7,232 nt of DNA from JAADHG01 sp964418645 (GCA_964418645.1 CAYQME010000090.1:1-7232), one strand, 5' to 3'. Positions 1 to 5,981 are shown, counted from the stretch's first letter. Made by a program: numbers and translations. The notes: a model not told the origin generated them from the sequence alone.

Positions 1-256
1 TCTTTAGATAGAATATTATTGCTGTTATGTTATTGCCTTTTATCTGCTCATAGAGCTTACTTTCTGCAAAATCAATAACTAAGTTTTCAATGTCGTTACA
101 TTCATTTCTGAATACCTCATCATTATTGTAATATCTGTAATAAGTTGAACGGTCTACCCCTACCACTTCACAAGCTGCGCTAACAATCCCCAGAGAGCTT
201 TTCAAGGCTTCTAATAATGCTTTTTTAGTGTGTTGTATTTTGTTGTCTTTACTCAT
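1..256 (-). CDS. Helix-turn-helix protein, phage terminase-small-subunit-like (partial, C-terminus off the window)
   Basis: The reading frame opens with ATG at 254-256 and stays open to base 1, giving 85 residues that begin MSKDNKIQHTKKALLEAL. Residues about 23-43 form a helix-turn-helix (GIVSAACEVVGVDRSTYYRY), followed by an acidic helix and then FAESKLYEQI...TAIIFYLK. This order is typical of the short HTH proteins often annotated as terminase small subunit or phBC6A51-type HTH in Bacteroidota phages and islands. In that role the protein would recognise packaging sites on phage or satellite DNA and partner a large terminase subunit. Family assignment is from recalled sequence style; the packaging role is inference. 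The gene lies 115 bp downstream of the RepA-like ATPase gene on the same strand, with a 9-bp repeat array between them. Alternatives are a transposase-like HTH or a transcription regulator. The 3' end is missing because of the window edge, not a mutation. Confidence 0.72.
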   Translation of the reverse strand, partial: MSKDNKIQHTKKALLEALKSSLGIVSAACEVVGVDRSTYYRYYNNDEVFRNECNDIENLVIDFAESKLYEQIKGNNITAIIFYLK

Positions 257-303
257 ATCTAAATGCTTCAATAATTAAATACTTAGTTATTACACTACTA
301 AAA

Positions 304-311
304 CAAACTTT
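304..311 (-). promoter_or_regulatory. Possible -7 promoter box for the TerS-like gene
   Basis: Read on the minus strand this is AAAGTTTG, a 7 of 8 match to the Bacteroidota -7 consensus TAnnTTTG. It sits about 48 bp before the ATG of the TerS-like gene. The matching -33 region would fall inside the 9-bp repeat array at 319-372, so proteins bound to the array would be placed to control this promoter. The motif is short and the call is weak. Confidence 0.25.
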
Positions 312-318
312 CTTAAAC

Positions 319-372
319 TGTAACAGTTGTAACAGTTGTAACATGTGTTACAGGTGTTACATGTGTTACACT
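319..372. repeat. Six 9-bp TGTWACA units, three facing three (iteron-like origin or operator array)
   Basis: Six contiguous 9-bp units start at 319, 328, 337, 346, 355 and 364. The first three carry the heptamer TGTAACA and the last three carry its reverse complement TGTTACA, so the block is symmetric about position 344.5, with a 2-bp gap between the two central heptamers. The phase of 9 bp is exact over all six units. The array begins at the stop codon of the RepA-like ATPase gene (TAA at 372-374) and ends about 60 bp before the TerS-like gene. Iterons next to or inside a rep gene are the usual form of Rep-dependent origins, and staphylococcal pathogenicity islands place their origin at the 3' end of rep. 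An operator controlling the TerS-like gene is equally possible. The repeats are seen directly; the function is inferred. Confidence 0.85.
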
Positions 373-1478
373 TATTCATTCTCTTGCTTTTTCAGTGTCC
401 TGTTTACCTTCATTGCATTTGTGCCTAACCTTCTGGCAATTTCTCTACCACTTAATTCTGGTTTAGTTTTATTTAGTTCTATAATATCAAACTCTAATTT
501 CTCTTTATCTGCTGAGCTAAAAGTCTTTAGGTGTTCACTTTCATTACCTAATTCTAAAAACTTAAACCCTAAAAAATTGCTTGGCTTTTCTAGTACACAA
601 ACAGCGACATTTTCAGAATCAAACTTGTACTTATCGTTTCTCTGTTTTATCTGCTTAATATACCTAATATTCTTATCAGTACTACTTTGCCCAATAGCAA
701 ATGCGCTATCTGTGAAATTCGCAAACATTTTACTACCATGTATTTGATTCTGTGTTATTGGGAGACTTAAATCTCTCTTTGGTGTGTGTGCTAAGATTAA
801 AATTGATAAATCGTATTTATTTTTTAAGTCTATTAGTTTTTTCATAAGTGGTGCACTTTTTTTTGACTTTTCCAGTTCTGAGATTAAAAAAGTTATGTTA
901 TCAATTATCAAAATTTTTGCATCATGAGCGTTTATAGCTTCCTCAATAGACTGGTTGATGTATTCCTCAAAACTTATATCATCTGGTATATCAAGATTAG
1001 AGTTTATTTCTACTCTCCTGAAATTATCATCAAATAAGTAATGATTATCACAGAACTTTGCTGTTTTATTTTTAATAGAATATCTCAGCTCCACTTGTTT
1101 TTTATTTAGTTCAAAATCGAAATACAAAATAGGTTGCTTTTCTGCTTCTAGTTTAAAGCCCTCAATTTCTTTACCACTTGCAATGCTCTCTGCAATTTGA
1201 TATGCTAATACTGATTTACCTGTATTACTATCTGAAAATAAAATACATATTTCCCCTTTATACCAAAGCTCATCAAAAAGCATGTCTGGTATTGGTGTTT
1301 TTTTAGCTTCCTCAATCCATTGATTCGCTGACTTAGTGACTAATGCACCAGTTATTTTTTCTTTTGATATTAAACCTTTTATTGAGGGTGAATCAAGAGA
1401 AATTCCTTTCATTTCACTATTAAAAAAGTTATCTTGCCCTTGTCTTTTGTGGAAAGGGTTGTTGTTAGTGTTTATCAT
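372..1478 (-). CDS. RepA-like RecA-fold AAA ATPase / replicative helicase
   Basis: This is a 368-residue protein of the RepA/AAA_25 type, related to the hexameric helicase of RSF1010 and common in Bacteroidota mobile elements. It would be a cytoplasmic ATPase that unwinds the element's DNA during autonomous replication. Residues 79-89 hold the Walker A loop (ILFSDSNTGKS, with K88 and S89); the usual first glycine is serine (S82). YFDFE at 119-123 is the second acidic strand, ILIID at 189-193 is Walker B (D193), and ILAHTPKR at 228-235 carries the histidine typical of this fold. A C-terminal helix-turn-helix-like segment (ELSGREIARRLG, from about 341) may contact DNA. ATG at 1476-1478 overlaps the stop of the upstream HTH gene as TAATG, which fixes the start and points to translational coupling. 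The gene ends exactly where the 9-bp repeat array begins. Helicase activity is inferred from the fold; a non-replicative ATPase is less likely. Confidence 0.85.
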   Translation of the reverse strand: MINTNNNPFHKRQGQDNFFNSEMKGISLDSPSIKGLISKEKITGALVTKSANQWIEEAKKTPIPDMLFDELWYKGEICILFSDSNTGKSVLAYQIAESIASGKEIEGFKLEAEKQPILYFDFELNKKQVELRYSIKNKTAKFCDNHYLFDDNFRRVEINSNLDIPDDISFEEYINQSIEEAINAHDAKILIIDNITFLISELEKSKKSAPLMKKLIDLKNKYDLSILILAHTPKRDLSLPITQNQIHGSKMFANFTDSAFAIGQSSTDKNIRYIKQIKQRNDKYKFDSENVAVCVLEKPSNFLGFKFLELGNESEHLKTFSSADKEKLEFDIIELNKTKPELSGREIARRLGTNAMKVNRTLKKQENE

Positions 1479-1813
1479 TACTTCAACCCTTTTTTACTGT
1501 TAGACAAATATTTTTCTGCTTCCTGTTCTATCTCATCGTTTGACATTCTACGACCTTGTTTTACATATTTCATAAGGTCGGTACTTGAGAAATAAAGACG
1601 TTTACTTTTTTTCATTACTGGCAATTCCCCTTTACTTACTTTCGTATAGAGAGTAACGACCTTTAGATTAAGAAACTCGGCTGCTTCTTGAATAGTTAAA
1701 AGTTTTTCTGGTTTCTCAGAGGATTCAACCTTTATAGGTTGGTGTTTAAGGTCAAGAATCAAGTTTTCAATATTGCTTAACCTTGCATCAATTAATTCAA
1801 ATGGATTATTCAT
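1478..1813 (-). CDS. Helix-turn-helix DNA-binding protein (HTH_17/excisionase family)
   Basis: This 111-residue protein has a short amphipathic N-terminal helix (FELIDARLSNIENLILDLK, about 5-23) that could mediate dimerisation. A MerR/excisionase-type winged helix-turn-helix follows at about 38-90: LLTIQEAAEFLNL, then VTLYTKVSKGELPVMKK and RLYFSSTDLMKYV. Bacteroidota integrative elements often carry a protein of this kind immediately before a RepA-like ATPase, where it is thought to act as regulator, replication accessory or excision factor. Here its stop codon overlaps the ATPase start by one base (TAATG), so the two are made together. The upstream 83 bp holds TGTWACA heptamers like those in the array downstream of the ATPase gene, so this protein is a natural candidate to bind them and regulate its own operon. 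That binding is inference; the fold and coupling are clear. Confidence 0.85.
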   Translation of the reverse strand: MNNPFELIDARLSNIENLILDLKHQPIKVESSEKPEKLLTIQEAAEFLNLKVVTLYTKVSKGELPVMKKSKRLYFSSTDLMKYVKQGRRMSNDEIEQEAEKYLSNSKKGLK

Positions 1814-1815
1814 TT

Positions 1816-1892
1816 TGTAACACGTTTAAAAATTATAACTGTTACAAATATGCAAGAGGTAAAAAGTAGGTAACCAGTTATAACCAGTTACA
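1816..1892. promoter_or_regulatory. Promoter/operator region of the HTH-RepA operon
   Basis: The 83 bp before the HTH gene contain TGTAACA at 1816-1822 and its inverse TGTTACA at 1840-1846, the same heptamer as in the array at 319-372. They also hold a perfect 10-bp direct repeat, TAACCAGTTA, at 1871-1880 and 1881-1890, which runs into AGTTACA (1886-1892). On the minus strand 1845-1852 reads CATATTTG, a 7 of 8 match to the Bacteroidota -7 box, and it overlaps the 1840-1846 heptamer. The direct repeats lie about one to two helical turns upstream, around the -33 position. This looks like a controlled promoter. The repeats are seen; the promoter call is moderate. Confidence 0.5.
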
Positions 1893-1896
1893 AATT

Positions 1897-2814
1897 TTAT
1901 TTAAATTCAGTTTCCTGTATTGTTATTAGATTATTTATCTCGTCTTTAATCCTATTCCTTTTTTCTTTAGGCACAAGTTCAACTACACTTTCTAATAATT
2001 CGATTTTGTTTTTCAATTTCAATGGTGTGCATGGATGAGGTTTCCCTGTCCTGTTAGCAGGAATTGAATAGTGCAAATATTCATTATAGAGCTTAGCGCC
2101 TGACTTCCAACCGTATTTTTCGATTATTTCCTGTGCATTATCACGTGTGACATGTATTCCTGAATAAAGACACTTCAATGCTATTTGAGGGATTTTCAAT
2201 TTAGGCTTTAGCTTCTCTGGTTGCTCAGGTGTTTTTACTTCTAAATTTTTTAAATCCTTCAGAAAAAAAGTGGTTAGATTTACCTCAACACTATTTGGTG
2301 GTAATGAATCAAATTCATTCTTTTTATACTCGTCAAAATCCTTAAACAGTTCTTTTAATATTTTGTCTAATTCATCAAAAAATTCAGGTGCAAAATCATT
2401 CTGAGTAAAGAGGTTTCTAGGTGCATTTAATCTAAAATGTAAATACTTGTCTTTTTGATTGACTATGTGTTTAACTTCATTTTCATTTACCTCATTATGT
2501 AGGTTCTCAATCTCAGAAATATTATTATTCCAGAGTGTTTCAATCTTTTCAGGATTACAGATATTTAATTCGGTTGCCTTTTGTTTGATAGGTTGTATTA
2601 TCTCTGAGTTTATAACTTCAAATTTGTTCTTAATTTCTGAGTTTATTTCATCAAGTTTTTTCTTGTCAAAATAATTATTAGGGATTAGGTTTTGTCTTTT
2701 ATTACCTAAACTCTCTAACTCTGAAAATAATCCCCCAAAACTTTGATAGTGTTCTATTTTAGAGTGTAAATAATCAATAAATGCAAATAAGTTTTTTACT
2801 CTATTTTTTATCAT
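1897..2814 (-). CDS. Protein of unknown function with helical N-terminus and conserved-looking C-terminal domain
   Basis: I do not recognise a named family for this 305-residue protein. Residues 1 to about 190 are highly charged and predicted helical, with heptad-like stretches (around 50-120) that could form a coiled coil. A Pro/Lys linker (about 193-207, TPEQPEKLKPKLKIP) leads to a C-terminal domain of about 98 residues. That domain contains IALKCLYSGIHVTRDNAQEI, YGWKSGAKLYNEY, and NRTGKPHPCTP just before a final helix pair. The C-terminal part resembles, from memory, uncharacterised proteins found beside integrases in Flavobacteriia. There is no signal peptide or membrane segment, so it should be cytoplasmic. 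It follows the LRR gene by 47 bp and precedes the HTH-RepA operon by 83 bp. ATG at 2814 is preceded by CACAAAAGACAC, the identical 15-bp start region (ATG included) found at the integrase gene, which supports this start. A DNA-binding or regulatory role is a guess. Confidence 0.8.
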   Translation of the reverse strand: MIKNRVKNLFAFIDYLHSKIEHYQSFGGLFSELESLGNKRQNLIPNNYFDKKKLDEINSEIKNKFEVINSEIIQPIKQKATELNICNPEKIETLWNNNISEIENLHNEVNENEVKHIVNQKDKYLHFRLNAPRNLFTQNDFAPEFFDELDKILKELFKDFDEYKKNEFDSLPPNSVEVNLTTFFLKDLKNLEVKTPEQPEKLKPKLKIPQIALKCLYSGIHVTRDNAQEIIEKYGWKSGAKLYNEYLHYSIPANRTGKPHPCTPLKLKNKIELLESVVELVPKEKRNRIKDEINNLITIQETEFK

Positions 2815-2826
2815 GTGTCTTTTGTG
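2812..2826 (-). repeat. 15-bp start-codon leader, copy 1 (shared with the integrase gene)
   Basis: On the minus strand this reads CACAAAAGACACATG, ending in the start codon of the 305-residue protein. The identical 15 bp are at 5583-5597, ending in the integrase ATG. There is no GGAGG-type ribosome site; the A-rich leader fits Bacteroidota translation initiation. The shared sequence may reflect duplication, a common translational control, or conserved initiation context. Confidence 0.7.
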
Positions 2827-2861
2827 CTATGGTTAAAATAGTCTTACTTATTAATTTAGAT

Positions 2862-4307
2862 TTAATAAATAATTTCTACTTCATCAGGAAGGGTTTCATC
2901 CCAAAATTTGTACCTTCGACTTTGTGGCATAACCAAACGCATAATAGGGTTATCTGAAACACAAATATTATCATTTTCAAGTCTTATGTTTTTAGACAAA
3001 TCTAATTCTGTTAATCTGTTATTACTGACATCAATACCTTCTAATTTAGTATTACTAGAGACGTCTAATTCTGTGAGTTTATTATCATTTAACCAAAGGT
3101 GCTTTAGCTTAAGATTACCAGACACATTTAATTCTGTTAAATAATTACTACCTAATTCAAGCTCTTCTATTTCACTATTATTTGAAATATCTAGTTTAGT
3201 TAAAATAGTTTTTTCCAAACAAAGGCTTTTCAGTTTTTTATTTTTAGATATATTGAGCTCTTTTAAGCAATTCAAGTCTGTATAACATAACTCTACAAAT
3301 ATTAATCTCTCTAAATCAGTATTTTTAGATGTGTCTAGTCTAGTCAAATATTTATTCCTGTCTAATGTTAAGTATTTTAGTTTTTTATTTTTAGATATGT
3401 CTATTTGATTTATTTCATTTTTTGCCAACTCAAGGAATAATAATTCAGTATTATTCGATATGTCTATTTTATCTATCCTGTTATAAACTAAGTGAAGATA
3501 TTTTAGTTTGCGATTCTGAGATAAGTCTAAATCTAAACTTTTATAATGAAGGGGGGGCAGGCTTACCAAATAAAAACTTTCTAACTGAAGATTTTTAGTA
3601 AAGTCTAGTTTATTAAGAAATGTATCATATGAATAAAATGATTCTAGTTTTGTGTATTTTGAAAAATCTAAATTCCCTTTACAATAATCTAAAGAAAGGT
3701 TTTTTAACTCAATATTTTTAGACATTTTTACTTTTTCTAAACTAAACTTTTCTATTCCAAGTTTTGTGAGCTTAAGTGCATTTGACAAGTCTAACTCTAT
3801 TTCATTATTATTACAAAACTTAAGGGTTTCTAATTCTGAATTGTAGGGTAAATCTAGTTTTTTTAAATTATTTCTTTTTATCTCAAGACTTTTTAGTCCT
3901 TTATTATAACCTATATTTAAATCTATTAATTTATCACAATCTAACGAGAGACTTACTAAATTTCTGTTATTATGAAAGCTTAATGCCTTTAAAAAATCAA
4001 ACTCTCCTCTCGACCTAAGACTTATTGATTCCAATTTAGAATTAGAAGATAAATCACACTGATTTACGATAAGTTGGTATAAACTTAGATGCTTAAGATT
4101 AACTAACAACTCAATCCCTCTAAGACTCATTATTTTTTCATCATGAATCTCTAATTGTTCAATTTCTTTTGCACTTTCAATTAAATTGTCAAGCTTCAAG
4201 CCGCTATCAACGAGAACTTTTCTGAAGGCTCTATCTGGAATAATATATTCTGCCAGTTCATTAATATCATTACCATTCGTTTTACTGTTTCCTTTATTTG
4301 ACTCCAT
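2862..4307 (-). CDS. Leucine-rich-repeat protein without signal peptide (probable cargo gene)
   Basis: This 481-residue protein is built almost wholly of leucine-rich repeats. A short polar N-terminus (1-20) leads to a cap, YIIPDRAFRKVLVDSG (21-36), which resembles the IPDxxF...L cap of internalin-like Bacteroidota LRR proteins. Repeats follow from about residue 67 to 455. The last ones are regular 21-residue units of the form LxxLxLxxNxLTxLDxSxNxx (LTKLDISNNS, LTELNVSGNL, LTELDVSSNT, LTELDLSKNI); the earlier ones are looser. A C-terminal segment (RLVMPQSRRYKFWDETLP) closes the solenoid. Most relatives of this type are secreted, but I see no signal peptide, lipobox, transmembrane segment or type IX secretion tail, so a cytoplasmic protein-binding role is likely. 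It sits between the integrase and the replication genes, a usual place for cargo. It has its own upstream region with a perfect palindrome and a candidate -7 box. Partner and effect are unknown; defence or regulation is speculative. Confidence 0.88.
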   Translation of the reverse strand: MESNKGNSKTNGNDINELAEYIIPDRAFRKVLVDSGLKLDNLIESAKEIEQLEIHDEKIMSLRGIELLVNLKHLSLYQLIVNQCDLSSNSKLESISLRSRGEFDFLKALSFHNNRNLVSLSLDCDKLIDLNIGYNKGLKSLEIKRNNLKKLDLPYNSELETLKFCNNNEIELDLSNALKLTKLGIEKFSLEKVKMSKNIELKNLSLDYCKGNLDFSKYTKLESFYSYDTFLNKLDFTKNLQLESFYLVSLPPLHYKSLDLDLSQNRKLKYLHLVYNRIDKIDISNNTELLFLELAKNEINQIDISKNKKLKYLTLDRNKYLTRLDTSKNTDLERLIFVELCYTDLNCLKELNISKNKKLKSLCLEKTILTKLDISNNSEIEELELGSNYLTELNVSGNLKLKHLWLNDNKLTELDVSSNTKLEGIDVSNNRLTELDLSKNIRLENDNICVSDNPIMRLVMPQSRRYKFWDETLPDEVEIIY

Positions 4308-4327
4308 ATTATTAATTGTATTTGTTA

Positions 4328-4336
4328 TTGTACCTC
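4328..4336 (-). repeat. GAGGTACAA motif in the LRR leader
   Basis: The minus strand reads GAGGTACAA, an exact copy of the 9-bp motif repeated in the candidate attachment region at 6049-6283. It lies about 21 bp before the LRR start codon. It could be a regulatory site shared with the integrase region or a chance 9-bp match. Confidence 0.5.
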
Positions 4337-4347
4337 TTTTTTAACTC

Positions 4348-4363
4348 TCGATATTTATATCGA
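4348..4363. promoter_or_regulatory. Perfect palindrome upstream of the LRR gene (candidate operator)
   Basis: TCGATAT and ATATCGA flank a 2-bp centre, giving a 16-bp perfect dyad between the integrase stop and the LRR start. No run of T follows on the minus strand (GAGAGTTAAAAAAG), so it does not look like an intrinsic terminator. Its place downstream of the candidate -7 box fits a repressor site controlling the LRR gene. Confidence 0.45.
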
Positions 4364-4403
4364 AATCTCAGAGGGTGTGTAAAGAGAAAAAGTACTATTG
4401 ATT

Positions 4404-4411
4404 CAAAAGTA
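4404..4411 (-). promoter_or_regulatory. Candidate -7 box for the LRR gene
   Basis: The minus strand reads TACTTTTG, a full match to the Bacteroidota -7 consensus TAnnTTTG, about 97 bp before the LRR ATG and just after the integrase stop. A weak TTTATG lies 17 bp upstream in place of the -33 TTTG. It suggests the LRR gene is transcribed separately from the integrase, with a long leader carrying the palindrome and the GAGGTACAA motif. Confidence 0.35.
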
Positions 4412-4427
4412 AATAAAATACGCTTTT

Positions 4428-5585
4428 TCATAAATCGAGTTGAATATTGTTTGCTGCTTTTCGTTTTGCTTCATCAACAATTTTAGCATAGACTAGTGTT
4501 GATTTAATGTCTTTGTGTCCCATCATTTTAGAAAGGGTAAAAATATCTGTGCCATTAAATAATTGTAAGGTTGCAAAAGTATGTCTGAAACAATGAAAAG
4601 TTATATCTTTTGTAATCCCTGCTGCACCAATCCATTGAAATAAATGTTTATTCCAGTAATCTGAGTATTTAAGTCCCTCGAATACCTGAACGTCCTGTGG
4701 CATATCTTTTGGGTTTGCTGTACCATCTGTAAAACTGTATGCCTGTTCTGAAATTGGATAGTATTCAACAGCTTTTGTTTTTGACTGGTCAAAATTTATC
4801 CTGTAACCATGATTCTCAATAAATTCTAATTGCTTCCAACAAATTTTTTTAATATCTACATGCCTTAATCCTGTTAGTGCTGAAAACAATGCCGCACGTT
4901 TTAATAAATCGCTATTACAGGGGGTTTTTACGAGCTTATTAAGTTCCTCTCCTGTCAAGTACTCTCGTCTGGTTTCTGCTGCCTTAATAGGCTTTATTTT
5001 AGCGTTTAAGTCATGCTGTAAAATTCCGTCTGAGTATGCTTGTTTCAGCGCAGCTTTAACCTTGTTAAAATATGAAACTGCTGAGTTTTGAGAAAGTTTA
5101 GTTTTCTTACTTCGCTTACTTGTAGTATTTAGTAAATACTCTTTGAAATCATTTAAAAACTTTTGGTTGAGGTCTTTAAATTTTAAACTGTTATTTGTAA
5201 AATCGTTGAGGTAATTAAGTGCTGAAATCCAGTTATCATGATTACTTGCTTTTCTCTTATCTGCTAATTGTTTGAAATACTCAACAAAACATTCTTGCCC
5301 TAGTTCTTTTAATCTTAATTGTTCCTTTTCAAATTCCAGATAAATTTCAGGCTTACTTAAAACTTCCCAACGCTTATTTCTGATACTATTTGCTAATGCT
5401 AATTGTTGTTTTTTATGCGCTTTTTCTTTTTCTGTTTTAGGCTTATCAATAATAAGAATCCCTAAAAACTCTCTGCGTGTTGGTTTTCCAGTTTTGGGGT
5501 GTGGTATTGGTGGGTAAAAATCAAGATAAAGGCTTTTACGACCTTTAGTTATTTTCTTTTCTCTTAATGTTACTTTTATTGCCAT
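4428..5585 (-). CDS. Tyrosine recombinase / integrase (Bacteroidota arm and SAM-like type)
   Basis: This enzyme cuts and rejoins DNA at attachment sites to integrate and excise the element. With the ATG at 5583-5585 it has 385 residues, normal for the family. Residues 1 to about 90 are an arm-type DNA-binding domain (VTLREKKITKGRKSLYLDFYPP). About 98-190 is the SAM-like core-binding domain, and about 205-375 the catalytic domain. The active-site set is complete: R241 (ALTGLRHVD), K269, H331 and R334 (HCFRHTF), H357 (MMGHKD) and nucleophile Y366 (STLVYAKI). The frame continues upstream to a TTG at 5627, which would overlap the previous gene. I prefer the ATG because the arm domain begins there and because it carries the same leader as the 305-residue gene. 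The gene follows the zinc-finger/HTH gene by 31 bp. Repeats at 5982-6283 are its likely DNA targets. It appears intact and active. Confidence 0.95.
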   Translation of the reverse strand: MAIKVTLREKKITKGRKSLYLDFYPPIPHPKTGKPTRREFLGILIIDKPKTEKEKAHKKQQLALANSIRNKRWEVLSKPEIYLEFEKEQLRLKELGQECFVEYFKQLADKRKASNHDNWISALNYLNDFTNNSLKFKDLNQKFLNDFKEYLLNTTSKRSKKTKLSQNSAVSYFNKVKAALKQAYSDGILQHDLNAKIKPIKAAETRREYLTGEELNKLVKTPCNSDLLKRAALFSALTGLRHVDIKKICWKQLEFIENHGYRINFDQSKTKAVEYYPISEQAYSFTDGTANPKDMPQDVQVFEGLKYSDYWNKHLFQWIGAAGITKDITFHCFRHTFATLQLFNGTDIFTLSKMMGHKDIKSTLVYAKIVDEAKRKAANNIQLDL

Positions 5586-5597
5586 GTGTCTTTTGTG
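5583..5597 (-). repeat. 15-bp start-codon leader, copy 2 (integrase)
   Basis: CACAAAAGACACATG on the minus strand, identical over 15 bp to 2812-2826 and ending in the integrase ATG. It supports 5585 rather than the upstream TTG as the start of the integrase. Confidence 0.7.
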
Positions 5598-5616
5598 TTT
5601 TAGATTATAACTGTTT

Positions 5617-5973
5617 CTAAGTATCAAATAATTTATCTATCTCAGAACGCTTTACCCTTGTCATTCTATGTCCTAAGTTTACACTTGAGATAATCCCACT
5701 ATCAATGTAATTGTATGCTGAACGTACAGAACAATTTAATAACTGGGCAACCTCACTAACCTTTAAAAACTCTTTGGCTTTTATCTGCTCAATATTTTGA
5801 TTCTTAACTTGTATTGTTTTGATTATGGAACTATCTATCTTTTTAGTTCTCATTCTCTCTTTATAGGCTCTCTGGTTACACTTATGAGAACAGTACTTAG
5901 TTACGGTTGTTTTGGCTGTAAATTCTTTCTTACAGTACTCACAAACTCTCTTTACCTCAATTTTACTGCTCAT
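5617..5973 (-). CDS. Zinc-finger plus helix-turn-helix protein, excisionase-like
   Basis: The 118-residue protein has two parts. Residues 11-32 form a four-cysteine zinc-binding motif: C11-x2-C14 (CEYC) and C28-x3-C32 (CSHKC). After a charged helical linker (33-66), residues 69-117 form an excisionase/MerR-type helix-turn-helix (FLKVSEVAQLLNCSVRSAYNYIDSG, with a wing near LGHRMTRVKR). Genes of this build are, from memory, frequent directly before integrases in Flavobacteriia elements. The likely role is a recombination directionality factor or a regulator of the integrase, bending DNA at the attachment site. Four 10-bp repeats (5982-6021) lie directly in front of the start codon and are the obvious binding targets, giving autoregulation as well. 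The integrase ATG follows by 31 bp, so the two are probably one transcript. Fold calls are firm; the excision role is inferred from position. Confidence 0.85.
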   Translation of the reverse strand: MSSKIEVKRVCEYCKKEFTAKTTVTKYCSHKCNQRAYKERMRTKKIDSSIIKTIQVKNQNIEQIKAKEFLKVSEVAQLLNCSVRSAYNYIDSGIISSVNLGHRMTRVKRSEIDKLFDT

Positions 5974-5981
5974 TAGATAGC

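Noticed and set aside
1..256. Reading the HTH protein as an IS transposase fragment
   Set aside because: It starts with its own ATG, has no inverted repeats nearby, and FAESKLYEQI...TAIIFYLK fits TerS-like proteins better.
343..747. 134-codon open frame on the plus strand
   Set aside because: It lies inside the RepA-like ATPase gene on the other strand, and its Cys/Tyr/Phe-rich product starting in the 9-bp repeats looks like a shadow.
2459..2674. Plus-strand open frame opposite the 305-residue protein
   Set aside because: Antisense shadow with low-complexity Ser/Phe product and no leader or family.
2908..3144. Plus-strand open frame opposite the LRR gene
   Set aside because: Its Leu/Ser-rich product simply mirrors the LRR repeats on the other strand.
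2862..4307. Repetitive DNA pattern as CRISPR or DNA-level tandem repeat
   Set aside because: The periodicity is at protein level (21-residue LRR units), the DNA units have diverged and the frame is open throughout.
4348..4363. Palindrome as intrinsic terminator of the integrase
   Set aside because: The stem is AT-rich with a 2-bp centre and no T-run follows on the minus strand.
4601..4792. Minus-strand 63-codon frame inside the integrase gene
   Set aside because: Alternative frame of the catalytic domain; the integrase frame has all active-site residues.
5586..5627. TTG start at 5627 giving a 399-residue integrase
   Set aside because: It adds 14 residues outside the arm domain and overlaps the upstream gene; the ATG at 5585 has the leader shared with another gene.
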